64,000 nucleotides of DNA from Lachnospiraceae bacterium (lineage in GTDB: Bacteria > Bacillota > Clostridia > Lachnospirales > Lachnospiraceae). Below, piece after piece: positions 44,771-53,921 of the stretch. Within the stretch, counting starts at the first letter, position 1. Every line of letters begins with the position of its first letter. The notes beneath the pieces were generated by a model. That model did no database searches. It was given only the letters and a program-made list of their open reading frames with translations, and was not told the DNA's origin. The stretch lies in the NCBI GenBank assembly GCA_017617395.1, contig JAFZWG010000074.1:1-64000 (forward strand), given 5' to 3'. Both the position numbers and the translations under genes were made by a program.

Positions 44771-44823
44771 CAGGGAAAAGGCATTCTTTTGGGCGAAATT
44801 TCACTTTTTTTTCACTTTTTGCG

Positions 44824-44895
44824 CAAAAAAAGAGACATTCCCTGCATTTTCAAACAAATGTTCGAGAACATGTGTTCGAATATGCAGAAAATGTC
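44824..44895 (-). terminator. Long inverted-repeat terminator after feoAB containing LexA-like boxes
   Basis: About 30-base arms (44834-44863 and 44866-44895) with five mismatches and a two-base loop are followed by seven T on the minus strand. The centre holds GAAC-ATGT-GTTC at 44866-44877, a full match to the LexA core, and a near match at 44852-44863. Confidence 0.75.
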
Positions 44896-44928
44896 CCAAA
44901 ATCGGACTTGTTTGATTTCCGTCGCCGT

Positions 44929-47301
44929 TTAGAACAGCGACGCGATTCCGCCGGCCAGAAGCGACATCACCCACGCCACAGCGCACTGCTCCAGGACGAT
45001 GATGCCGGCCCATTTGCGGCCGAGCTCTCTGCGGATTGACGCCACCGCCGCGATGCAGGGCGTGTACAGCAGACAGAACACCAGAAGCGATACCGCCGTC
45101 GCGGGTGACATCACCGCGGTCACCGCCGCAGCGCTTCCGTAGAGGATCGTGAATGTGGATACCACGCTCTCCTTCGCGATGAAGCCGGTGATCAGCGCCG
45201 TCACAACTCTCCACTCGCCGAAGCCGTGCAGTGCGAAGACCGGTGCGATCACGCTCGCGAGTCCGGCGAGCATGCTGTCGTGCGATTCCTCCACGATGTT
45301 GAGGCCGAAGTCAAAGGTCTGCAGAAACCATACCAGAAGGCATGCCAGGAAGATTACCGTGAATGCGCGCTGCAGGAAATCCTTCGCCTTGTCCCAGAGA
45401 AGCATTCCCGTGCTCCGAAGTCCCGGCAGCCGGTAATTCGGAAGCTCCATGACGAACGGCACCGCCTCGCCGCGGAAGAACGTCGCCTTCGTGACAAGGG
45501 CGACCAATACGGCCGTGACAATTCCCAGAAGATACAGCCCTACCATCACCAGCCCGCTGTAACGCGGGAAAAATGCATGCGCAAAGAATCCGTAGATTGG
45601 AAGCTTTGCGGTACAGCTCATAAACGGCGTGAGCAGAATGGTCATCTTGCGGTCTCGCTCACTCGGCAGCGTGCGCGACGCCATAACGCCGGGCACGGTA
45701 CAGCCGAAACCGATCAGCATCGGCACGATGCTTCGACCGGACAGACCGATCTTTCGCAAAAGCTTGTCCATCACAAACGCGACGCGGGCCATGTAGCCGC
45801 TGTCCTCGAGGACGGACAGAAAGAAGAACAGAACGACGATGATCGGGACAAACGTGATGACGCTTCCGACGCCGCCGAAGATTCCGTCGATGATCAACGA
45901 CCGGATCACCGGTGTGACGTTGACTGCGTTCAGTCCCCGATCGGTGACGGCCTGCAGCTTTTCGACTCCCGTCTCGAGAAGTCCCTGCAGCCATGCTCCG
46001 ATCACGTTAAAGGTCAAAAAGAACGTGAGCGCCATGATGGCGATGAACACCGGGATTGCCGTGAAGCGGCCGGTAAGGACACGGTCAATCTGACGGCTTC
46101 TGCGGTGCTCCTTGCTCTCGTGCGGCTTGACGACCGTTTCGTCGCAGATGCCGCGGATGAACGTATAGCGCATGTCGGCGATGGCGGCCGCGCGGTCCAT
46201 TCCGCGCTCCTGCTCCATGTTGACGATCATGTGCTCGATCGTCTCCTTCTCGTTGTCATCGAGCTCCAGGGCATCCATCACCAGACGGTCACCCTCCGCG
46301 AGTTTGCTCGCCGCGAACCGTACGGGAATGCCCGCCGCCTCCGCGTGGTCCTCGATGAAATGCATGATGCCGTGCAGGCATCGGTGCACCGCACCGCCGT
46401 TCTCGTCGCGGTCACAGAAGTCGGTCCGGCCCGGACGCTCCTGGTATTTGGCGACGTGGATACAGTGCTTGATCAACTCGTCGACGCCCTCATTTTTCGC
46501 GGCCGCAATCGGAACGACAGGAATGCCCAGAAGCGACTCCATCTTGTTGATGCGGATCGTTCCGCCGTTGCCGCGGACCTCGTCCATCATGTTCAGGGCC
46601 AGAACGATCGGCACATTGAGTTCCATCAGCTGAAGCGTCAGATAGAGGTTGCGCTCGATGTTCGTCGCATCGACAATATTAATGATACAGGTTGGTTTTT
46701 CCTTGAGAATGAACTCTCTGGATACGATCTCCTCCGAAGTGTACGGAGACAGGGAATAGATGCCCGGCAGGTCCGTTACGGACGTCTCCGGGAAGCCGCG
46801 GATCTCTCCGCTCACGCGGTCGACGGTCACGCCCGGAAAATTCCCGACATGACGGTTCGCACCGGTCAATTGATTGAACAGAGTCGTCTTGCCGCAGTTC
46901 TGATTGCCCGCCAAAGCAAAGGTGAGCACGGTGCCCTTCGGAACCGGATTCTCATCCGCCTTGACGTGGTATTTGCCCTCCTCGCCGAGACCCGGGTGGT
47001 CCGGAACCATCGGCGGCTCCTTGCGGCTTCTTCTGCGCTCCGAGCTCTGCGCGTCGTCCGCAGCGTCCGTTGCCTCCAAAGGCTCCACCGTGATGTTCGC
47101 CGCATCGCTTCTTCGAAGCGTCAGCTCATAGCCGCGGATGGTGACCTCGAGCGGATCTCCCATCGGCGCAAACTGCTTTAGGGTAATCTTCTCCCCCGGC
47201 AAAAGGCCCATGTCCAGCATGTGCTGGCGCAGCGCGCCTTCCCCGCCGAGCGCCTTGATCACGGCACTCTGTCCGATTTTGAGATCCTGAAGTGTCATCA
47301 T
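44929..47301 (-). CDS. feoB: Ferrous iron transporter, FeoA-FeoB fusion
   Basis: A 790-residue protein combining two Feo components. Residues about 1-75 are a FeoA SH3-like domain (LKIGQSAVIKAL, MLDMGLLPGEKITL, then VTIRGYELTLRRSDA). After a hydrophilic linker, the FeoB G domain begins at about residue 125: G1 NQNCGKTTLFNQLTG, FPGVTVDR, DLPGIYSLSPY, and ALNMMDE as the G4 region. Two Gate-type membrane modules follow, with MLIGFGCTVPGVMASRTL. It imports Fe2+ into the cytoplasm. It lies 30 bases after lgt. FeoA-FeoB fusions are known in Clostridia. Confidence 0.95.
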   Translation of the reverse strand: MMTLQDLKIGQSAVIKALGGEGALRQHMLDMGLLPGEKITLKQFAPMGDPLEVTIRGYELTLRRSDAANITVEPLEATDAADDAQSSERRRSRKEPPMVPDHPGLGEEGKYHVKADENPVPKGTVLTFALAGNQNCGKTTLFNQLTGANRHVGNFPGVTVDRVSGEIRGFPETSVTDLPGIYSLSPYTSEEIVSREFILKEKPTCIINIVDATNIERNLYLTLQLMELNVPIVLALNMMDEVRGNGGTIRINKMESLLGIPVVPIAAAKNEGVDELIKHCIHVAKYQERPGRTDFCDRDENGGAVHRCLHGIMHFIEDHAEAAGIPVRFAASKLAEGDRLVMDALELDDNEKETIEHMIVNMEQERGMDRAAAIADMRYTFIRGICDETVVKPHESKEHRRSRQIDRVLTGRFTAIPVFIAIMALTFFLTFNVIGAWLQGLLETGVEKLQAVTDRGLNAVNVTPVIRSLIIDGIFGGVGSVITFVPIIVVLFFFLSVLEDSGYMARVAFVMDKLLRKIGLSGRSIVPMLIGFGCTVPGVMASRTLPSERDRKMTILLTPFMSCTAKLPIYGFFAHAFFPRYSGLVMVGLYLLGIVTAVLVALVTKATFFRGEAVPFVMELPNYRLPGLRSTGMLLWDKAKDFLQRAFTVIFLACLLVWFLQTFDFGLNIVEESHDSMLAGLASVIAPVFALHGFGEWRVVTALITGFIAKESVVSTFTILYGSAAAVTAVMSPATAVSLLVFCLLYTPCIAAVASIRRELGRKWAGIIVLEQCAVAWVMSLLAGGIASLF

Positions 47302-47331
47302 ACAAGCCTTCTTCTTCGGAAAATGAATTGC

Positions 47332-48330
47332 TTACTTATCGCTCTGCTCCGCAGCCGCGGGCTTCGTCTCCGCCGCAGGCTTCTTGGCAGCATTTTTCTT
47401 ATAGAGATAAACGTACGCGATCACGCTGCCCACGACGAGGATGCCGCTCAACAGCTGCGAAACCGCAATCGGCGTATTCAAGAAGAACAGCTGGTCCGTG
47501 CGCAGTCCCTCGATCCAGAAGCGGCCGAGGCCGTAACCGAAGAGGTACAGAAGCAGAATCTCGCCCTGGAACTTCTTGTGCTTCGAGCGGAACCACAAAA
47601 AGATCAGCAGAACAAAGTTCCACAGCGACTCATACAGGAAGGTCGGGTGGACGCTGATGTATTTGGCGCCGCCGATCTCGACGATATGATTGCGGATCTC
47701 CATGATGTTCGCCATCGCCTTCGGCTTGCCGGCGTAGATACTCTCCACAAGCTTCTCGCTTGTGCCCGGCTGAAAATACGAGGACACCTCGCGCGTGTCG
47801 ACCAGCATCGCGAACGGTCCGTTCGTGTACGTGCCGAAGCACTCACGGTTAAAGAAGTTGCCCCAGCGTCCGATCACCTGACCGGTCAGCAGTCCGAGGA
47901 TAGCCGTGTCCAGGAACAACGCGCGCGGCAGCTTGCGGATCTTCGTGAAGATCACCGCGGTCATGATGCCGCCGATGACGCCGCCGTAGATGGCGAGTCC
48001 GCCGGCGCGGATATTGAACACCGAAACAGGGTTGTCCGCAAACTCCTTCCAGTTGAACACTACGTAGTAAATGCGCGCACAGATGACGGAGATGATCACG
48101 GCGATCATCGTAAAGTCAAGATAATGCTCGGGGTTCTGCCCCGTCTTCTTCGCCATGCGGTCCGCCACAAGGTAGCCGACGATCATGCCGATACCGATCA
48201 CGACGCCGTAATACATGACCTTCAGACCGAACAGCGAAAAATAACTTCCGATCTTCCGCAGCGTGATGCCCAGATTCGGGAACATGATGTCCGTCTTCGT
48301 CTCCTCAAGGAAAGCCAGCAGGTTTCCCAT
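47332..48330 (-). CDS. lgt: Prolipoprotein diacylglyceryl transferase Lgt
   Basis: A 332-residue polytopic enzyme that attaches diacylglycerol to prolipoproteins. The signature GRWGNFFNRECFG is near residue 154; RAGGLAIYGGVIGG and HPTFLYESLWNF carry conserved residues. The C-terminal 25 residues are Lys/Ala-rich and soluble. GGAGG precedes the ATG; ychF lies 15 bases upstream. Confidence 0.95.
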   Translation of the reverse strand: MGNLLAFLEETKTDIMFPNLGITLRKIGSYFSLFGLKVMYYGVVIGIGMIVGYLVADRMAKKTGQNPEHYLDFTMIAVIISVICARIYYVVFNWKEFADNPVSVFNIRAGGLAIYGGVIGGIMTAVIFTKIRKLPRALFLDTAILGLLTGQVIGRWGNFFNRECFGTYTNGPFAMLVDTREVSSYFQPGTSEKLVESIYAGKPKAMANIMEIRNHIVEIGGAKYISVHPTFLYESLWNFVLLIFLWFRSKHKKFQGEILLLYLFGYGLGRFWIEGLRTDQLFFLNTPIAVSQLLSGILVVGSVIAYVYLYKKNAAKKPAAETKPAAAEQSDK

Positions 48331-48345
48331 ATCGCACCTCCAAAA

Positions 48346-49443
48346 TTAAACGTTAAAGCGGAACAAAATGACGTCTCCGTCCTTGACTACATACTCCTTG
48401 CCCTCGGAGCGGACGAGACCTTTCTCCTTCGCCTGCAGCATGCCGCCGCAGCCCACGAGGTCATCGTACGCAACAACCTCGGCACGGATGAAGCCGCGCT
48501 CGAAGTCGGTGTGGATCTTGCCGGCCGCCTGCGGAGCCTTCATTCCGCGGGTGATCGTCCACGCTCTCGTCTCGTCGGGTCCGGTCGTAAGGAAGCTGAT
48601 CAGTCCGAGCAGGTGATAACTTGCACGGATCAGCTTTTCAAGTCCGGCCTCCTCGAGGCCCATCTCCGTGAGGAACTCCTTGCGCTCATCCTCCTCGAGT
48701 TCGGAGATCTCCTCCTCGAGTCTCGCGCAGATGACAAATACTTCGGAGCCTTCCTCCTTCGCAAACTCGCGGACTCTCGCAACGTAATCGTTGTTCGCAC
48801 CGTCGTCCGCGATGTCGTCGTCGGATACATTTGCCGCATAGATCACGGGCTTTCTCGTTAAGAAAGAGTAGCCGCGAAGCCAGCCGATCTCATCCTCGTC
48901 GTCGGTCTCGTAGGCCGAAGCCTTCTGACCGTTCTCGAGGAGTTCCTTGATCTTTTTAAGCATCTCGAGTTCCTTGGCCTGCGCCTTGTCGTAGCTGGCG
49001 CCCTTGGAAACGCGCGCGATTCTTCTCTCCACGGTCTCCAGATCGGCAAATACAAGCTCGAGGTTGATCGTCTCGATATCGCGGATCGGGTCTACCGAGC
49101 CGTCCACATGAATGATGTTCCCGTCCTCAAAGCAGCGAACCACGTGCACGATGGCATCCGTCTCGCGGATGTGGGACAGGAACTGGTTGCCGAGGCCCTC
49201 GCCCTTGCTGGCGCCCTTTACAAGGCCCGCAATGTCCACGAATTCCACGACGGCCGGAATGGTCCGCTTGGACTGGTACATGTCCGTCAAAACCTGCAGA
49301 CGGGAGTCCGGCACGGTCACGACGCCGACGTTGGGGTCGATCGTGCAGAACGGATAGTTTGCGGACTCTGCGCCCGCCTTGGTCAAAGAATTGAAAAGGG
49401 TGCTCTTCCCGACGTTGGGAAGGCCCACGATACCGAGTTTCAT
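48346..49443 (-). CDS. ychF: Ribosome-binding ATPase YchF (OLA1 family)
   Basis: A 365-residue Obg-related ATPase. [15 protein letters not shown] is the P-loop; [14 protein letters not shown] and [17 protein letters not shown] are switch regions, and the C-terminal TGS domain contains [15 protein letters not shown]. It is thought to act on ribosomes in stress. AAGGAG lies nine bases before the ATG. It heads the ychF-lgt-feoAB transcript. Confidence 0.95.
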   Translation of the reverse strand: MKLGIVGLPNVGKSTLFNSLTKAGAESANYPFCTIDPNVGVVTVPDSRLQVLTDMYQSKRTIPAVVEFVDIAGLVKGASKGEGLGNQFLSHIRETDAIVHVVRCFEDGNIIHVDGSVDPIRDIETINLELVFADLETVERRIARVSKGASYDKAQAKELEMLKKIKELLENGQKASAYETDDEDEIGWLRGYSFLTRKPVIYAANVSDDDIADDGANNDYVARVREFAKEEGSEVFVICARLEEEISELEEDERKEFLTEMGLEEAGLEKLIRASYHLLGLISFLTTGPDETRAWTITRGMKAPQAAGKIHTDFERGFIRAEVVAYDDLVGCGGMLQAKEKGLVRSEGKEYVVKDGDVILFRFNV

Positions 49444-49498
49444 GTTGTCATACTCCTTTAAGCTTCCTGCGGCCGTGTGCTTTCACACAGCCCATGAT

Positions 49499-49527
49499 AC
49501 ATTAGCACAAACCGTGCGATTTTTCAA
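49499..49527 (-). promoter_or_regulatory. Probable promoter of ychF-lgt-feoAB
   Basis: TTGAAA and TAATGT separated by 17 bases on the minus strand, about 55 bases upstream of ychF. A small hairpin with arms GTGTG and CACAC lies in the leader at about 49473-49492. Confidence 0.5.
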
Positions 49528-49534
49528 GGAAATC

Positions 49535-49570
49535 AAGAAAATCCGCAGAAGAGTCGCCCCCTCTGCGGAA
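49535..49570 (-). terminator. Intrinsic terminator after rpe
   Basis: TCCGCAGA and TCTGCGGA pair on the minus strand and are followed by TTTTCTTG. It directly follows the rpe stop. Confidence 0.75.
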
Positions 49571-49573
49571 TCA

Positions 49574-50254
49574 TCATTTCTCTTCGTCGGAAAGAATCGT
49601 GAGAAACTTTTGTGTATTGGCCGCGATATCGCCGCGGAATACGGCGCTGCCGGCAACGATCGTGTCCGCTCCCGCCGCAAGCACCTTCGCAACGTTGGCA
49701 AGATTGATCCCGCCGTCCACCTCAAGTCTCGGAACGCCCTCGCCTCTCTCGCTGCCGAACACCTCGGCATAGAGCTCACGGACTTCGCGAAGCTTGTCGT
49801 ACGTGCCCTCCATGAACTCCTGACCGCCGAAACCGGGGTTGACGGACATGATCAACACCAGGTCGAGCATCTTCACATACGGGCGAAGCACCGACACCGG
49901 CGTCTCCGGGCGGATGGACATTCCCACCTTCACGCCGGCCGCACGGAACGCCCGAAGCGTCCCCGCGACATCGCTGCAGGCCTCAAAGTGAATCGTGACC
50001 AGATCGGCCCCGCTCTCCTTGAATTCCTTCACGTAGCGAACCGGCTCGCGGATCATCAGGTGAACATCCAAGAACATGTCGGTCTCCTTGCGGATCGACG
50101 CAAGCACCGGCATTCCGAAGCTGATGCTCGGAACGAAAAGTCCGTCCATCACGTCGAAATGAAGCGCGTGCGCGCCGCATGCCCGAACGATCTTAATCTG
50201 CTCGCCGAGTCGATTGAAATCCGCCGCCAGAATGGACGGTGACAACCAATTCAT
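49574..50254 (-). CDS. rpe: Ribulose-phosphate 3-epimerase
   Basis: A 226-residue TIM-barrel enzyme of the pentose phosphate pathway interconverting ribulose-5- and xylulose-5-phosphate. LSPSILAADFNRLG, HFDVMDGLFVPSISFG, DVHLMI, MSVNPGFGGQEF and EVDGGINLANV hold the metal and phosphate ligands. It starts three bases after the rsgA stop. Confidence 0.95.
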   Translation of the reverse strand: MNWLSPSILAADFNRLGEQIKIVRACGAHALHFDVMDGLFVPSISFGMPVLASIRKETDMFLDVHLMIREPVRYVKEFKESGADLVTIHFEACSDVAGTLRAFRAAGVKVGMSIRPETPVSVLRPYVKMLDLVLIMSVNPGFGGQEFMEGTYDKLREVRELYAEVFGSERGEGVPRLEVDGGINLANVAKVLAAGADTIVAGSAVFRGDIAANTQKFLTILSDEEK

Positions 50255-50257
50255 AAT

Positions 50258-51187
50258 CTATTGCTCCTCATGTTTCGGCTTCCGCGAATAGATGATTCGC
50301 GTGCCGGAAATCTCATCGTACAACAAAAGATAACTGTCGTAGCGCTCGCGCGCGATTTCGCCTTCCTCCACCGCCTGCTTGACGGCGCATTCGGGCTCCT
50401 TTAAGTGTCTGCAATCCGGATAACGGCACAACTCCGCCGCCTTCGTAAACTCCGGAAAATACCCCGCGAGCTCCTCCGGCTTTACCTCCGGAAGATACAA
50501 CGAGCTGAAGCCCGGCGTATCGCAAAGATACGTCCCCTCCTCGACAAAGAAGAGCTGCGTGTGCCGCGTCGTCTGCTTGCCACGTTTGATCTTCTCGCTG
50601 AGCTCGCCGATTTCCATGTTAGCTTTGGGCTGCATCACGTTCATGATCGTCGATTTTCCGACGCCCGAGGGCCCTGCCAAAACGGTCGTCTTCCCGCGAA
50701 GCGCACTCCGAAGCTCGTCAAGCGTCGACGGTTCGCTCGCCTGCGTGACGAAAATCCTCGCCCCGCATCCGCGGTACATGTCCGTAAGCCGTGCAATCTC
50801 GCCGTCCTCCGCGAGATCCGTTTTATTAAAGCATACCAGCACCGGCACGTTCTGACGCGCCATCAGGATCAGGAAGCGGTCGAGAAGGTTCGGATGAAAC
50901 TCCGGATCCCGCACCGCGCACACGATAAGCGCCTGGTCCACGTTGGCGATCGCCGGGCGAACCAGTTCGTTTCGCCTCTTGAGGATTCGCAAAATGTGTC
51001 CCGACCCGTCCTCCGCGACGGACAACTCGACGTTGTCGCCGATCAGAGGCCGCGTTTTAAGAAACCGCAGATTGCCTCTCGCACTGCAGTCCACGACACC
51101 GCGTCCCTCGACGTAGACTTCGTAAACGCCGCCCACGCCCTTGATGATCTTACCGGTGTTATTCGGTTTCGTCACGCCGCCGGTCAT
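50258..51187 (-). CDS. rsgA: Ribosome small-subunit GTPase RsgA
   Basis: A 309-residue circularly permuted GTPase in 30S maturation: OB-fold N-terminus, G4 NKTDLAEDGE, G1 GPSGVGKST, G3 DTPGFSS, and a C-terminal zinc knuckle with CRYPDCRHLKEPEC. It overlaps the prkC stop by four bases. Confidence 0.95.
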   Translation of the reverse strand: MTGGVTKPNNTGKIIKGVGGVYEVYVEGRGVVDCSARGNLRFLKTRPLIGDNVELSVAEDGSGHILRILKRRNELVRPAIANVDQALIVCAVRDPEFHPNLLDRFLILMARQNVPVLVCFNKTDLAEDGEIARLTDMYRGCGARIFVTQASEPSTLDELRSALRGKTTVLAGPSGVGKSTIMNVMQPKANMEIGELSEKIKRGKQTTRHTQLFFVEEGTYLCDTPGFSSLYLPEVKPEELAGYFPEFTKAAELCRYPDCRHLKEPECAVKQAVEEGEIARERYDSYLLLYDEISGTRIIYSRKPKHEEQ

Positions 51188-53157
51188 GCTCCCTCGTTGC
51201 CTTCTCCGCCGCCGGAATTCTCAGCCGGAGCTGTCGTCGGTGTAGCGGTCGGTGCCACAGTCGGTGTCGGCGTAGGCATCGGTGTCGGCGTTGCCGTCGG
51301 CTCCGGACCGTCACTGATGGTCAGAACGACAACCGAATCTCTGTTTACCTTCGGGCCGCCTGCCGCAGGCTCCTGCGAAATGACATCGCCCTTCTTCACC
51401 GTCGAGCTGTATACTCTCTTGGTATCATACTTAAGCTTTGCCGACAGAACTTCCGCCATGGCGTTTACTTCGTTCATGCCGACCACGTTCGGAACCGTCG
51501 TCACTTTCGTGTTGCCGGAGTTGAGGTAAACAACCAGCGTGTCGCCGGCGATGAGTTTCTCTCCCGCCTTCGGCTCCGTCTTGACAACAAGGTTGTCATC
51601 CACCTCGTCGCTCTCCATCCACATGATGCGGATCGAAAGCTTGTTGCCGATCGTGGAGCGAACCTGCTGCTCGGTGTATCCCTTGTAGTTGCCGATCGTA
51701 ATCTGCTCCTTGCCGATACTGAAGATCAGTTTCACGGAGTCGCCCTCGATCAGCGTGCTTCCCGCCTCGGGAATCTGTCCGATTACGGTACCGGTCTCAT
51801 AGTCATCGCTGTACTGCGACGAAGGCTCGTACTCGATCTGAAGGTTCATGTTGAACGCCTTGAGCTTATCGATTACGACATTGTAATCCTGGCCCTTGTA
51901 GCTGGGCATGGTCATCGACTTGACCGCCTCGGTCGGTGTGGGCGTCGCTTCCATCGTGGGCGTCGCCGTCAGGACAAGGCCGGAATTGCTCGGGAACAGC
52001 GTCCAGCCGCCCTTCACGAGCTTGGAGATTGCATATACGGCACCGATGGCCACGGCAAGCACCATAACGATACTTAAAAGAAGCATGATCTTCTCCATGT
52101 TGCCGCCCATCGAATCGAGATCCTCATCGTCCTCGTCGTCCGCCTCGGCACGGCGGCGCTTCGCCTCCGTGAAGGTCTTCGACGGCCGCTGCTCCTCGAC
52201 ATCGTCATCGTCGTCGAACGAGTCGTTGTGCGCGGTTGCCGCATGAATCTCGCTCATCTCGCTCGCCGTAAAATTCTTCGTCGGCGAATCGTTGACTACC
52301 GGCATCATCTTGACGAAATCACCGGTCGGATTGACGATGGCCGCCTTCAGATCGGCGATCAGCTCGGTCGTCGACATGTAGCGACGCTCGGGCTTCTTCT
52401 GCATACATTTTGCGATGATCTTCTCAAGGCTCGGGGTCACCTCCGGATTGATCTCCGAAAGAGGCGTTGCCTCACCCTGGATATGAAGAAGCGCTACCGA
52501 GACGGCATTGTCGCCCGTGAACGGAACACGGCCGGCAAGCATCTCGTACATCGTGACGCCGAGCGAATAGATGTCGCTTCGCTCGTCGCTGTAACCGCCG
52601 CGCGCCTGCTCCGGAGAGAGGTAATGCACGGAACCGATATTCTGCGCCTCATGTGTGGTGGTCGTGGTCGTCGCAGCGCGTGCGATACCGAAGTCCGCCA
52701 CCTTCACCTTGCCTTCCTTGGAAATGATAATGTTCTGCGGCTTGATGTCGCGATGAACCACGTGGTTCTGATGCGCCACATCGAGACCCTGCGCAATCTG
52801 AATGGCAATGCCGACCGCCTCTTTCAAGTCCAGACGGCCCTTGCGCTCGATAAACCTCTTGAGGGTGATGCCCTCCACGTACTCCATCACGAAGTAATGG
52901 AGATCCCCCGCGTCGCCGACATCGTATACGCTGACGATGTTCGGATGCGTCAGACCGGCGCACGACTGCGCCTCACCGCGGAATTTCGTCACGAAATTCT
53001 TATCCCCGGAAAATTCCGGCTTCAGAATCTTGATCGCCACATACCGGTTTAAGCGATGGCATTTGGCCTTGTACACGTCCGCCATTCCGCCCGAACCGAT
53101 TTTTTCCAGAATCTCATAGCGATCGCCGATAAACGTTCCCGGCTTGATCATACTCAT
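51184..53157 (-). CDS. prkC: PASTA-domain Ser/Thr protein kinase PrkC
   Basis: A 657-residue transmembrane Hanks-type kinase that senses cell-wall fragments. The kinase domain spans about residues 13-275: GSGGMADVY, VAIK, catalytic HRDIKPQN, DFGIA and the APE-region SPEQARGGYS. An acidic juxtamembrane stretch leads to one helix near residues 357-379. Three PASTA domains follow (about residues 415-620), and a Thr/Pro-rich tail of about 40 residues ends in Gly/Glu. Partner phosphatase is immediately upstream. Confidence 0.95.
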   Translation of the reverse strand: MSMIKPGTFIGDRYEILEKIGSGGMADVYKAKCHRLNRYVAIKILKPEFSGDKNFVTKFRGEAQSCAGLTHPNIVSVYDVGDAGDLHYFVMEYVEGITLKRFIERKGRLDLKEAVGIAIQIAQGLDVAHQNHVVHRDIKPQNIIISKEGKVKVADFGIARAATTTTTTHEAQNIGSVHYLSPEQARGGYSDERSDIYSLGVTMYEMLAGRVPFTGDNAVSVALLHIQGEATPLSEINPEVTPSLEKIIAKCMQKKPERRYMSTTELIADLKAAIVNPTGDFVKMMPVVNDSPTKNFTASEMSEIHAATAHNDSFDDDDDVEEQRPSKTFTEAKRRRAEADDEDDEDLDSMGGNMEKIMLLLSIVMVLAVAIGAVYAISKLVKGGWTLFPSNSGLVLTATPTMEATPTPTEAVKSMTMPSYKGQDYNVVIDKLKAFNMNLQIEYEPSSQYSDDYETGTVIGQIPEAGSTLIEGDSVKLIFSIGKEQITIGNYKGYTEQQVRSTIGNKLSIRIMWMESDEVDDNLVVKTEPKAGEKLIAGDTLVVYLNSGNTKVTTVPNVVGMNEVNAMAEVLSAKLKYDTKRVYSSTVKKGDVISQEPAAGGPKVNRDSVVVLTISDGPEPTATPTPMPTPTPTVAPTATPTTAPAENSGGGEGNEGA

Positions 53158-53193
53158 AGATTACTCCCAACCTTTCCGGCTACCGAAGTGCCT

Positions 53194-53916
53194 TTAAATC
53201 TTCAACAGGACCAGCGTGATGTTATCCTTGCCGCCGTTTTCGTTGGCCATGTCCACCAACCGGTCCGCGATGTCTTCCACCTCATCATATTCGCTCACAA
53301 GCTTCAGAATCTCGCTCTCCTCCACCATATCCGAGAGACCGTCGCTGCACAAGAGAACGAAATCTCCCGAATGAACCGTCACCCGGAAGAAGTCCGGGCT
53401 GACGACGCCCTGCGTGCTCAGCGCGCGAAGGACGACATTTTTGTTCGGATGGAACCGGGCCTCTTCTCTTCGAAGCTCCCCGTTCCGGACCATCTCCGCC
53501 ACAAGCGAGTGGTCCTGCGTAATCTGCGTGATGCGTTCATTGATCAGATAGAGTCTGCTGTCTCCGATGTTCGAAACCAGCAGCACATTGTCCGCTTCCA
53601 GCGTCGCTGTCACGAACGTTGTCCCCATACCGTCAAGATCTCTTGCGTTCTTCGCCTTCGCGATCAAATCCTCGTTCGTCTGCCGGATTGCCTTCTCGAT
53701 CGCCTGAATCGGCGTGCGCTCCTTGCTGAAGCGGACCAACTCGGTGAACCGCTCCACACAGAACCGCGCGGCGATATCGCCCGCGTTCTGTCCGCCCATG
53801 CCGTCAGCAACGATGTAGAGGTTTGGCAAAATACCGACTGACGTATCGCTTAGGAAGAACACATCCTGGTTCATGGACCGTTTCCGGCCCTTGTCAGTCT
53901 TACCGATCGCCCTCAT
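53194..53916 (-). CDS. prpC: PP2C-family protein phosphatase (PrpC/Stp)
   Basis: A 240-residue metal-dependent phosphatase that reverses PrkC phosphorylation. Motifs: RSMNQDVFF, ADGMGGQNAGDIAA, GTTFVTATLEADNVLLVSNIGDSRLYLI, LLCSDGLSDMV and NGGKDNITLVLL with the metal-binding Asps. The ATG at 53916 starts five bases after the rlmN stop; a longer frame would overlap rlmN. Confidence 0.93.
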   Translation of the reverse strand: MRAIGKTDKGRKRSMNQDVFFLSDTSVGILPNLYIVADGMGGQNAGDIAARFCVERFTELVRFSKERTPIQAIEKAIRQTNEDLIAKAKNARDLDGMGTTFVTATLEADNVLLVSNIGDSRLYLINERITQITQDHSLVAEMVRNGELRREEARFHPNKNVVLRALSTQGVVSPDFFRVTVHSGDFVLLCSDGLSDMVEESEILKLVSEYDEVEDIADRLVDMANENGGKDNITLVLLKI

Positions 53917-53921
53917 ACAAT

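Noticed and set aside
45226..47181. A 651-codon open frame on the plus strand
   Set aside because: Antisense shadow of feoAB with biased composition and no motif.
51190..51310. Tandem-like GT-rich DNA repeats at the prkC 3' end
   Set aside because: Explained by the Thr/Pro-rich low-complexity tail of the kinase; no independent repeat element.
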